DNA of 64,000 bases from NCBI RefSeq assembly GCF_037975245.1, contig NC_092568.1, positions 29,258,501-29,322,500 of the forward strand. The letters run 5' to 3'. The DNA is from Apostichopus japonicus. Lineage: Eukaryota; Echinodermata; Holothuroidea; Aspidochirotida; Stichopodidae. The position numbers and the translations under genes are program-made. The notes beneath the pieces are model-generated. The model saw only the letters and a program-made list of their open reading frames with translations, was not told the DNA's origin and ran no database searches. Shown here one piece after another: positions 51,901 through 62,914 of the stretch (positions are counted from its first letter, which is position 1; each line of letters opens with the position of its first letter).

Positions 51901-54511
51901 ATATTTTTTTTTATGCTTGGCAGAATGAAAAACCAGCTGCTCTTGTAATGGTCTTATATAAAGTTGTCATGGATCCCTCCCTGTAAAACAATTGTGAGGG
52001 TACTAACCCTGTATGCTCAACATCTGTCCCAGCTTGAGGGCTGCACCTCTGACTCTGCACAGTGTTTCAACGATCCTCTCGGCATTTGCTTCTGTCAGTA
52101 GCAAGCTTCCTTCCAAAAGTGAGTTTGCACTGTTTCCATCTGCAAGTGTAAAGTTTAAGAAAGGTAAATCTTAGACAATTTAAGATGTGAAACTAAAAAT
52201 GATACGAAACGGCAAGAAGATGTTCATTAATATTATTATATTTTGTAATGTGTCAGCTTGAATTATGTTTTTCTAGATAAATATATATATTATCCCAAAC
52301 CTTTCAAGCCAAATGCTCTTCTTGTTTTCTCTGCGATGGCACCGATGCCGAGTCCAGCTGCCAGACCTTGAGAGAAAGAAACAAAAAAGAAGAAAACAAC
52401 AGTTCAAAATGATAGAACAGTGGTTACATGGTGAATTTAATCAAAACAGAATGTAAACAAAAACAAATTATATAATTCTGTACCATTCTACCATTTAGCT
52501 GGGAATCAACACCTTATTCACACATGACACACATTAATTAATATAACATACAGTATATTTATCTTATGTTGATCATGAGAGATGGCTGTCACCTACCATG
52601 CTACATGGGACTAGGAACAAGGGAGTTGCAATAGATGCATATTTAAACATTCACTTCACATGTAAAGAACTCAATTGTGTTTAGTTCTGTGAACCATGAA
52701 AGGGTATTTATGAAACATATCAGGATAACAGCTACATGACTATTCAAATATGATTTTTTTCAAATATGACATTAACAGCTTTAATATTTCAATTAATAAG
52801 GCTGACCAAGCAGTAGCTAGCTATGCATGATGCCATGGTAACCACAATACAACATTCTACTGAACAGCATACTGCTACAGATTATGACACACATCAGACT
52901 GTTTTACAGACTACATAGCAACAAGATCCAATAATCAATCTACTCACCACCAAAGTTTATCACCCTCTCTATCCTGGATGAAGGAACAGTCCTTTCTTTT
53001 GCTTGCTCACTGAGCTATTTAAATGAAAATTCAATGCATAATTCAAATTTCAAATATTTTCTACTGTGCAATCACTGGATCAGCATGAAGAGCATTTATC
53101 AAATTCTTGCACAACGTCACAGTAAATGTTATCATAGATGCAATAGTTTTACTAGTAAATATACATATTTTTTGATAGTAAGATTTTGAAACAGCAATAC
53201 TTCAAAAGACAAGAGGCTGAGAATGGTTACAATATTTACAAAGACGACAGCATGTATAGAAATTCATTATAAAAAAAAAGTTCATGATACATCACCAAAG
53301 CATCATATGAAATACCACTGAGCAATATTAAAGAGAAAACTATAAAGTACCAAACAAATTTTGTAATTTATAAAATAAAAGGAAAAAAACGTACTTTAGG
53401 CTTGATCCTCTTCCTTAACTTCTGCACCTTTGGAGGTTGCTTAGGGGAATCTCCAGACATTTGCAACTTTCCCTGGGCTTTTTGAAGTTCCTCAGCCGAT
53501 ACCGGCGAAGCGGAAGAGTCATAGTGAAACCTACGTACCAGTTCTATATAAGACACGTAAGGCCTGTGTTGCCTAGCAACAGAGTGAAAGTCTCTTTTAG
53601 CCTGATTGTTGGCAGTTTTAGCTTTGATGTTAACACCATTACTCTTCCTGTTACTGGTTGCATTGGCTATATGTGGCGATGGTTCTTCCGAGGGAGTGAT
53701 AGTTTGTGCTTCATCCATGCCAGTGACACCCATGGTCTCTGGCCAATCCTCATCTATTGGACCTCCTGTTGCAGCCTCCCAACGATTGAGGAAGTCACTC
53801 TTTGGCTGAGAGGATCAAAGGAAGACGGAAAAACAATCTGACAGATATTTCTAAACATTCATAACATGTGCAACTTCAATGCTGACAACAAAACGTTTTT
53901 TTTTGGGGGGGGTGGGGGTTCAGCTCTTTTGTTTTGACATATGATTGGAAAGAATTCCAAATGTACTTAGAAGGGATGTGAAACAAACATTATATCCATG
54001 ACTGTAGTGTATTCACAATTAGATGTGGTCCTATTAAGTACTATAGAAAACTATGTAAAATTTTTAAATGATAAAATGAAATGACAAGGTTTCGTCAATG
54101 TGCATCACGCCTATTACTTCAAGGTTAATTTTTTGTAGGAACTCAATGCAAACTTCACCAGCATACTTAGAATATGTTCTTTCTTCATTCAATATGAATT
54201 TACTACTTCTAAGTACAGTATTTCTTACAAAATGCTTGCAGCCCATCCGACTTTTACACATGCGTTTTAGTGTAACTTTGTGTGTGACTGAGCTTTTAAC
54301 TTTTTATGCTAATAAAATGATTTACCTCAGTCATGAATGAGTCACTGAGTTTTTCCTCTGCTTGAAACTGAAGTTCTTGAACAGCTGCTCTGATACTGGA
54401 ATTGTTCCATACTTGTTTCATCTCAGTACACTGAAAATCAGCAAATGCTTTGGCTACAAGGCCAAATCCATTAGCCATTTTCAGGCAATCTTTGTACCTT
54501 GTTTGAGCCAT
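42933..54511 (-). CDS. COQ8A: COQ8 atypical kinase (ADCK3/COQ8A type), 14 exons, 647 aa
   Basis: Exons in coding order: 54326-54511, 53395-53805, 52948-53014, 52301-52366, 52008-52139, 51131-51216, 50611-50751, 48498-48579, 47911-48004, 47119-47260, 46192-46299, 44615-44680, 44193-44279, 42933-43208. All borders are GT..AG and the frame is open for 647 codons, the length of human COQ8A. COQ8 is a UbiB-family ATPase/kinase-like protein of the mitochondrial inner membrane that supports the coenzyme Q biosynthetic complex. Hallmarks are intact: the membrane segment [17 protein letters not shown] (about 216-233), the KxGQ motif K279LGQ, the Ala-rich loop [10 protein letters not shown] (339-348), the VAMK lysine K361, TDPNWSNF (490-497) and D510FG. 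The C-terminus ([13 protein letters not shown]) resembles COQ8A more than COQ8B; invertebrates usually have one gene. An in-frame TAG lies 12 codons upstream of the ATG. Exon 4 and 5 donors (GTTTGG, GTTAGT) are weak. Confidence 0.96.
44296..44309 (+). promoter_or_regulatory. DR2 motif in COQ8 intron 12
   Basis: Two perfect AGGTCA half-sites are separated by AA, a nuclear-receptor-type direct repeat. It lies just upstream of the exon 13 acceptor, so it overlaps splice-signal sequence. Function is unknown. Confidence 0.3.
44544..44645 (-). repeat. Partial tandem duplication of COQ8 exon 12 3' end
   Basis: The block covering the exon 12 donor and the last 30 or so exon bases (44609-44645) is repeated 65 bp away at 44544-44580 with four differences. 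The downstream copy keeps a donor-like GTGAG and the reversed text of TCATTTGT and CTCATATAAAG. It is a decayed exon fragment inside intron 12. Confidence 0.85.
44749..45060. repeat. Diverged repeat in COQ8 intron 11
   Basis: A 26-bp block starting GTGTTTATCATAGCTCACTT is perfectly repeated at 44821-44846 and 44937-44962 (116-bp period). A weaker copy starts at 44749. Each copy is followed by similar CCTTTCTTAGTAGATCA-like text. Confidence 0.7.
46432..46689. repeat. 129-bp tandem duplication in COQ8 intron 10
   Basis: Two copies begin with ATGAGCAAAATGACCATCTA at 46432 and 46561. They share GTGTGAGACCTGAGAGGTAT and TTCTTGTAG. They differ by scattered substitutions and a few small indels. Confidence 0.9.
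48916..49043. repeat. 43-bp tandem repeat, three copies, in COQ8 intron 7
   Basis: GATTAAGGG, GATAATCTCTGAGGG and TGTAACAAT recur with starts at 48916, 48959 and 49001. Confidence 0.9.
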
Positions 54512-57481
54512 GACCTTTTCTTCGGAGAGTGAAAGGAAATTATGTAACTATGTTTTGTCCAAAGCATTTTTGTTAATGGAAATACATTTGTAAGAGTTTA
54601 AAAGCACCATTAACTGCCAGTTAAGGAACATGCACCAAGATAATAAATGAAAAGTTAAAACTTGAAGAAAAAAATGTCTATAAGGAAATACGAGACATGT
54701 TGATTACTCTTCTCACTCAATTGCTTAGTTCTCTTATTGTACATTGTAAGGTACATATATGTACCTTACTTTAAATAGGAGAAATGTCTTAGTGAAGGAC
54801 TTGGTTGAACAAGTTGAGACCCCTATTGTTAAAAAGTAACTTTTGTGATTGCCACATGATTCATAAATGAATGCAAATGGGTTAGCTGTGCATACACGTA
54901 GAACTACAAGATCACGGTGGGTTAGTGCAGTATTGGTCATTCATCTCCCGTATTTAGTAGCCTACTGTAGTCAGCAGTAAAACTGTCATTTTCAGTAAGA
55001 ATAAACTGTAAACATATATAGGAAAATGGGGCCTAAGAAATATAATGAGCACTTGTTCTATAATAGTTCTTGATTGATCACAGAATACAGATGATGCAAA
55101 CCTGTGATTTTCATTGACATAGATAGAGTAGCCTAGTTCACATAAATTGGTTGGACAAATTTGATGGCATAGATCTAGGCTTAATTCTGGTAGGCCTGAC
55201 GTACAGTAGCCTTGAGCCAGTACGTTTTGAGCACAGCCGATCACATCGTATGCTGCACTATAATATATAGCCTAGGTAACATCGTGACATAGCATTCAGA
55301 ACGTCATGAGAGTGTCTGTCCGTGAGTAAAGCCTAACATAGTAACAGGCCTAGGCCTACACAAAGTACAGTGCGCTGTAAATAGCCAGGTCAAATAATAA
55401 CACGCATAGCCCATTCCACATCTTAAGACTAGTGCCGAGGTTACTTACAAACGGAAATGAGGAGAAATACACACACGAACGCCTTAGCTTAAAGGCGCGC
55501 GAGAAACGGACAAAGGTAGAATCATAAAATGGTCAGACTTGTTCATTATCGAGCTCTTTTGAGTAAAACCTGGCCTTGGCACATGTATGTACAGGTGAGC
55601 TCGAACGCAATGCTTTCCTATTTGTTTACGAAATCACAGATATTATGTAACATCCAAAGAACTAACATCACATTCATATCTTACTTAGGAACGCTAAAAT
55701 TGACAAAATGTTTGCTTACGGTTGAGACCAAAGTGAGGTAAATCAAAAGTTCGTACGCACATGTCATTGAAACTCTTTATATCCACGTGTCTTGTCTTCA
55801 TTATAATGATGTTTATCTGTGAACATTGAATTATGATCGGGTCATCAAATATGTGGGTAGCTGCATGGATAGAGGCGCGGTTAAACTATATCTTAAACTA
55901 TGAACCCGGATACCATATGGTCTTGTAACCGTCATCTGTTTTTAGTATTGTCTGATAATACGACATGTTGTAAATTAATTGTTGTCTCTCAGGCTTGTCA
56001 AATTTATAGGTTTTGGTTACTAGATCGGAGATATATTTCGAGTACTGGTATTGGTAGAGTAGTGGAGAGAGTAAAATGCTTTTGTGTTGGGCTCATGTTG
56101 GACGACTCTCTGAATATATTTTAATAACTTTTGATAATCTCCATAGAATCTACAGGATATTTAGGGGTACTATGCAGACTGAGAAATCATGGCTAGTAAA
56201 GAACTTAGAAATTACATTTTCTCTCGAAGTCTCCGGCTCCGGCTCGACTCAGACGTGTGACGTGTGCTAGATTAAATAGACAAATACACAAGGTTACGTC
56301 ATTTTGGAACTTACTTATTGCGGTCAGAACTTTGCACTTACATGTGACCTTCAAAGCATCATGTTTCCTCCAAACGGGTGTATATGGATGGGAAGGAGTG
56401 GGATAAATTGGGTGGCCAATTCTTTCTTTACTGTATTCCGCACGAACGGTACGTTTAACGTACGGTAAATATCAGGTTAAATTGCCTTATTTACCGACTT
56501 TGGACGTTATAATTTTGGCCCTCTATATCGATGATGTCAAACATGCGCTATTGCCACACTGATGCGCAATTAACTGAAGCACACATTTTTATTTATTTTC
56601 TAATCTATAAATGGACAAGCCGCTGTATAACTGATTCTGCAAACTGTGTTAGGCCTCTTTTAAAATACCAGCAATTTTACATATACTTACAATTAGGGAG
56701 AGAGAAAAAGCGCGAGCGCCAAATACCACAACAATCACATTTAATCCTGCCATGCCATAAGCCCCCGCTGTTGGTTAAATCCTATTAACTTGCTGTGATT
56801 GTTGGGGTTTTTTCCCGAAAAGGTCTCAATTGTAAACATCCAAGTGTCAGTAGACTTTGCATATTATCATTTTGTCTGCTTTGTCTTCAAAGTTGGAATT
56901 TTTCTGCCTTATTAGTTTTTGTGGGATATTTGTTAGACACTGCTGAACTTTCGTGATTTTTTTTTCAGCTTCGAGGGGACTGGGATTCACAGTGGATCAA
57001 TTAAATCGTTTGGTTTTCGTGCAGGCCATGGTAGGTTCTCAATCTTGGGTGACTTTTCTTCAAACGTTCGACGTAATGGAGACACATGCGGCAGAAACCT
57101 ATAAGGTTTTATAATTATAGTGGACCGTTCGGTCGTAATTCTATGGTGGATAATTCTACACTATATAGTCAGGGTATATAATAATTCGAGATTTTACCTT
57201 CGAATATCACACTATCACAATGTATGAGATGACAGGATTGAAGCCAGCAGTAAATCGGCTTAGTTCGTTGCATTGGTATAGCATACAGTATATAATTGGC
57301 TGATTGACTTATTACACACTAAATCGTCAAAGTACTTTGTGGTCTCCACGTCCTACTGGAAGTTTTCACTAGCTATACCCCACTCTTCGCTGGATAGTTG
57401 ATACAGTGACCATTTATGGCACCTCAATTCGTCTGTATCATGACCAGGGTAAATTGTTAGCTGTGAGCTCGAAGTTTCCGT
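54512..57481. other. COQ8 upstream / intergenic region
   Basis: It should contain the COQ8 promoter and 5' UTR (minus strand), and possibly upstream exons of the plus-strand transporter. No TATA or other core element is clear. A segment at 56969-57030 is bounded by a good acceptor (T-run then CAG) and a GTAGGT donor and could be an untranslated or unrecognised exon. No other gene is supported. Confidence 0.4.
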
Positions 57482-58176
57482 CAGGCGCGGCGGAACGGGA
57501 AAATTATTGGGTGGGGGGCTAATGTTTGGAGACTATCTAAGCGGAGCGCCACCATCGGTTGGCGCGGAGCGTAAAAGAAAATTTTGGGTTTTCAAACCCC
57601 CAGATGGCCGGAAACGGCACTTCCCGAGTGTTTTAAAAAAAAGAAAGCATTTGTTAATGTCAACAAATGGGTGATTCCAAAATCATGTGCAGTTGCCAAC
57701 AAATTTCTATGAACCAAGCACTGTCACGAATGCATGTACCCTATACAGTACAGGTGAAATGCTAATATTGTGTTTTTGTTCGTTTAATAATTGATTGCGT
57801 TTAAACATAGAGCCATGTTCCACGCCTTGCGTGTACTCGTAGTGTAAACGCAAATTTTGATGAGTGTAACGTTTAGCTTATTACACTCTTATTTAAAACA
57901 CTAATATTCGATGAGGCATGATACAGACAATCAATGTGGTCTATAGCCAGGGGACGGGCCGAGGGTCCCCCAGCATTTACTAAAATTATTACACCTATAT
58001 AGTATACGTGTGCATCTGACAGATCGACAAGTATGCATTGAAAAATGGGCAGATGCACGTTTCGGAGCCTTGGTAAATATTGGGGGGCTTACCATGCATT
58101 TGCCCCCTCAACTTTTTTATGGGGGGGGGGCTGAGCCCCCCCCCCAAGCCCCCCCCCCCTGGTTCCGCAGCCACTG
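57482..58176. mobile_element. Non-autonomous hAT-type DNA transposon, 695 bp
   Basis: The left end reads CAGGCGCGGCGGAACGGG. The reverse complement of the right end reads CAGTGGCTGCGGAACCAG, matching at 13 of 18 positions with the CAG..CTG termini typical of hAT elements. The 8-bp sequence GTTTCCGT flanks both sides (57474-57481 and 58177-58184), a perfect target-site duplication of the length hAT transposases make. Subterminal G/C runs are present (58122-58160). The interior has no transposase frame. It lies between COQ8 and the SLC46-like gene. Confidence 0.9.
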
Positions 58177-58184
58177 GTTTCCGT

Positions 58185-59707
58185 GACTAGTAAATTAGAG
58201 AGTTCCAGCTCCCTATGTAAACAAACCTTTCTGCTATAGTAAACAGTTTTCGTACGCTGCTCCTTGGAGGCCTTAAGTGGTCTAACATTGCCTCAATTGA
58301 ACCAATTTTCGCATTCATTTTCTTCCATTCATGATGTACTCTGACATGCAAGCCACAAACACCCAAAATAAAATCGTGATTCAGTTTGATAACATTTCGA
58401 AAAAGATGTTCTCCTGTTGCTTTTCGGCACTTTTCCTGAATGACTCTATATAGAGTATAGGCGGGCCACTTTAGACACTACCAACAAATGGATGGTGGGG
58501 TCCCTTCATACGTTCCGAAAACATGCAAAGAGCATGATGGTATAGCAATTGTACGAGGAGAGCCTGCAATGTTAACATATACATCGAGGACGTTAGGGAG
58601 ACGGGGTTGAAGTGAGGGGGGGGGAGCTCAATAATTTTCGTTTGGTGATATTTTCATTTCCATTTAATATAAAACGTGAAAATTAGGAAACATATCAACA
58701 AAAAACTATTTTTCAAGATCCGCATCAAATGCTCCTTCACGATTGCTAAAACCGTTAAAAAGTTTGAGGTAAATGAAAAGATAGTTAAAATATCTCAATT
58801 TCTTCTTGACTTCTAGAAACATTTAAAGGGAAGGTAAAACCCAAATATTGATCCTGTAAAAGCCTGATAGTTGAATTGCCATTGCAGAGATGAAATATAC
58901 CCTCGAAGAAAACGGATGCTATAACAACATATGTATAACTAAGTTCTTTGAGTACATGGTCTATACAGCAACTGCGCATATATATACAGAAGCCTATAGC
59001 CATACATTGTACTATTTGTAACGGTAGCACTATAGACGTCCCGGGTTAATTCTTCAGTCAGTCGAAGTTTGGACGTTGGATTTCTTGTTCGTAAAAATAC
59101 TTTCCGTTTTAATACATCCACCAAAGTGTATTGAATAGACGATAAACATTTTTTTTTAATAGCGACTGATGTTGAAAAGAAGAAGAAAAATCTGTAGGTA
59201 ATCAGAAACTAATATAATACCTCTAAGCTTCTATACCGGTATAAATTTTAACTTTCAAGCAGTCGCTTCCTATACTTGAAGTTGATTAGGGTCCTTACGA
59301 ATAATGGCGCTATTCTTCAACAGCACTCATGACATGCGGGTTTATCCGTCATTAACATTGTTGTCGTAAATAGCTACAATGGACCTGCGGTCAGGGTTGT
59401 TATATATATATATAAGTCAAACCCCGCATGCAAACGTCTGCACAAACGTAACTGCTGATTAACTAGCAGCACAGTGATGTGGTCTTAAAATGGTGTCCTT
59501 TTTTTTGCTTCTTTAAATCATATTAAATGGAACTTTAGGATTTGTTTGCGTTTGAGACAAAATTCGTGCTTTACCAGTATAGGTTCAACTACACGCACAT
59601 CAATATCAAATCGGCATTCGCTACAACAGTCATTAATTTGTATATTCTGATTTTCAAACTTTGCTTTGATAAAGTTGAGAAGGGGACCCCATAAACTGAC
59701 AGGAAAC
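58185..59707. other. Intergenic region upstream of the SLC46-like gene
   Basis: No gene is recognised. TTTAAAGGGAAGGTAAAACCC-like text at about 58823 resembles a MITE end, but I could not find a partner end. A short (TA)n run lies at about 59401-59414. It should include the transporter's promoter. Confidence 0.4.
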
Positions 59708-62700
59708 ATGGCATTATCTGCACCAGGAGATGGAGTCCTCACAAAGTGGTCTGTTCACTTGACACTTTTCTTCTTCATGTTTGGAATGATGCTGCAACAA
59801 TTCGTCGGACAGAATATGATATTGTACAAAATATGCATAAACGAACACGACGAAGACACTTGTAAGGATATGAGCTCACATCCGACCGTTCAAGATGGCG
59901 TACAAGTAGAAGCGTCGAAATTCATTATGTTACAAATGATATCTTTAGGTTTACCTAGCGCTTTTTCGACTTTAATCCTCGGTGCAGCGAGTGATCAATT
60001 CGGCAGGAGGAAAATCATGTTATTAACGAGCTTTGGTGTGACATTGTTCACATTATCGGTGTGGTATCAATCTACCCTTGCCGAGATGTCAGTAGTTATA
60101 GTCGTCCTTGGAGGTCTTGCAACTGGTGTCACCGGCGGGATCATGTCATTTATCGGTACCGTGACAAACTACATCACTGACGTCACACCAGCAGAAGAGA
60201 GGACTGCCACGCTGAGTACAGTGTTTCCTTTTATGGGGATAGGAGCAATGGTGGGAACTCTATCTGCCGGTTTTCTTGAATCGACTTTCGGTTTTCAAGT
60301 CGTCCTACTTTTTAGTTTCTGTGCTGAGCTCATTGCGTTACTGTTTGTGGCATTCTTTGTCAAAGATGTTCTTCCTCCTAAAAAGGATGATCAAACGAAA
60401 AGTATTTTGTCGGAAATAAAATCTGGAGCCAGCGTCCTATTCCAGGATAACACAGGAAACCGGAAGAGACTACTGCCTTTAGTGTTCAGTGATGTCGTGA
60501 ACATGGCCTTCATTATGTGTAAGTATATACATTATTTCGGGTTCCATTATATATATTTCTCTACGTGCGTAACGTACGGTGACTTTGTAAGGCATACACT
60601 TTCAACGGAGCAGATACATTATCGGAATAGGGAGGGGGAGAGGGGGGGGGTCAGAACTGAAGCCAAGGGACTAACCCGAGACGGGAAATGTAAGCTCGAG
60701 CACGTGGTGATGGAGGTGAGAGGAAGAGTGTGTTGGGTCTCAAAGTTTCGTTTTTATAATAATGTTCTTTTTATATATATATTATTATTGCGTTAAGCAG
60801 GAAATTGTTACCATTTTGGCTTCCTTCTATACACACTATAGGTGAAGGTTCGTTGATGATGTTGTACACAAATCGACCCCCTTTCAATTGGACTTCCAAC
60901 GCTTTCGGTTTTTATGCAGCGGCTAAACAGGTAATACAATCATTATCGGGTAAAATTGTGAATGCAGATGAAAAGGGGTAAGGATAGTTAACCGTGGCAG
61001 TCACCACCACGTGTAAGTTGTAGTAGTATAGTGCCTTGACTATGTTTGTCGACAAATTACAGTAAATGTTGGGTGACTAAATATAATCATATTGTAGTGT
61101 AGGTGGGCAAAACTTGGATCTCACGGTGGAGACATGCTTCGTTAAACGAACAAATATTTCGTTATAATTTCATTTGGTATCAACTGTTGTGCATTTTTAA
61201 ATTTTACATACAAATCGAACATTTCTCAAGAAAATAATAAATGAGAGTTCACTATTTGTCAACTCAAAACAAAACAATAACATTATAATTAATATGTAGA
61301 ACTATCCAAGAAGAAGTAGCATAGAACGGACTCAGATGAAGGTTCCAACTAATGGTTGGTGTTTATTATGTAATTTCACTCTCTTGCACACAAATGGCTG
61401 AGGGTTTTTTTTTTTTAAATATTGAACTGCACTCCACTGAACTATACTCCAGGATAACGATACCATTTTTGTCTTGTTAGGTTGCAGGTGTACTTGGTCA
61501 GGTGTTTGGGACTGGCATAATCATCAAGTTTATTGGAACTCAAAATATACAGACGGACTTCACCATACTGCAGATAGGAGTGTCAATGAACATCGTGGTT
61601 GCCCTCATCACAGCCTTCTCCAACAGTAGTGTTATGCTTTTGCTCGGTACGAACATCACTGAAATACAAACATATTGCATATTTGCATACAAAATCTCTA
61701 TCAAAAGATAGGACTGTGGGTAAAAAAAAAAATTGCAAATATTACACAGATAGATTGTTGTTTATCCCTTTAAAAGCAGAAATGGCATTTGTTAAAAACA
61801 TGCACTTTCTGATGTCATGAAAGACAAATGTAGAAAATTGATTTAGTTCGGTTTATTAATTTATGTATACATCGTTCCATTTTAATGACACCATGCAGTA
61901 ATTTAGGTTATACCGCACACAATGGCAACAATTTTTAATTTTAACATCTGAAATAAGAAAAAAATATATATGTTAAATCATGAAGGCCTATGTATTTTAC
62001 TGTCAATTGAAATTTATCTGATTTTTAATTATAATGTTTTCTTTATTATTTCCAGCGATACCTTTCTGTTTCTTAGCCGGACCGGCACAATCAGCAGGTG
62101 GATCTCTGACATCAAAACTGGTGTCTTCAGACAAAAAAGGTATGATCAGTTTCACACGTAGATCCAAAGAGGCTAACCGCAGGTTGAGGCGTCCCCCTTC
62201 TGAAATGTGTCTGGCACTTAAACAATAAGCTACAAAATAATATTGTTCAAAACAATTAAGATACATCATGAAAAACCTTAAGCGCTCTGCGCGTAGATAT
62301 GTTTACTTTTACCGGTGTTTAATATGCACTGCTATTTCACTAATAATTTCCACTAGATACTTACCTTCAGGCCACAACTTCTGAGAAAACCTGTCTCCGC
62401 CACTTAACATGAATACACTCCCAATGTTATTAACGAGCTTTGGTGTTACATTGTTCACATTATCGAGGACTGCCAGTGGCTAAAGCTGAACCAGTTATAC
62501 GTAAACATGGTTTGATGTTCATGCCCATGCAGACTCTCTAAGGAGGATTAATTTGCTACAAAAGTAGCCAATATATATATATCCATTTTATAGAATCCGA
62601 CTTTGAAATGTAACAATGTAATAGAAATAACTGGTGGTTTGTTGGTTTGTTGGTATGAGCGTAAAAGATGTAATTATAGATCAAACTCAGTGGTTGTATC

Positions 62701-62914
62701 AAATATTTCCTTTTGGCTCTCCACCTCTCTCTCTCTCTCTCTCTTCGTATTCAGGATCGTATACGGCATTTACATCATTCATAACGACATTCTTAGCTCC
62801 AATGATTTCGTCATTTTACAACCAGCTGTATTCCTCTTCCGTCACTTCCGGTAACCCAGGGCTTGTCTTTATAATCCATGCATCTGCTCTGATGGCCGTA
62901 GTCCTACTATTGCG
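59708..62914 (+). CDS. SLC46-like major facilitator transporter, 5 exons seen, 3' end open
   Basis: Coding exons are 59708-60518, 60842-60930, 61481-61646, 62056-62139 and 62755-62914, giving 436 codons plus two bases; all have GT..AG borders. The protein is a 12-helix MFS carrier. Exon 1 holds TM1 (about 14-37), TM2 (73-93), the MFS loop motif DQFGRRK (96-102), TM3-TM6 (103-217) and a charged central loop (219-256). TITDVTPAEERT-type text after TM4 and the Cys-containing TM1-2 loop (C43, C52) resemble SLC46 proteins (proton-coupled folate transporter and relatives). The substrate is unknown. The start at 59708 has a good context (AAACATGG); an in-frame ATG at 59666 would add 14 residues. The last exon is outside the window or very short: SLC46 proteins run about 450-470 aa. 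Confidence 0.85.
62424..62475 (+). pseudogene. Rearranged fragment of SLC46-like exon 1 in intron 4
   Basis: Bases 62424-62465 match exon 1 bases 60017-60058 with one difference. They are followed at once by 10 bases identical to 60200-60209, so about 141 bp is missing between the two blocks. It is non-coding here and too short to be an exon. It looks like debris of a paralogue or of a local duplication. Confidence 0.85.

Noticed and set aside
53437-53841. 134-aa plus-strand frame
   Set aside because: It is the shadow of COQ8 exon 2, which is in a conserved frame on the minus strand.
58823-59060. Second MITE starting TTTAAAGGGAAGG
   Set aside because: No matching inverted end or target-site duplication was found.
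60519-60796. C-terminal continuation of SLC46-like exon 1
   Set aside because: The frame runs on into intron 1, but a GTAAGT donor at 60519 joins in phase to exon 2, which continues the transporter family sequence.
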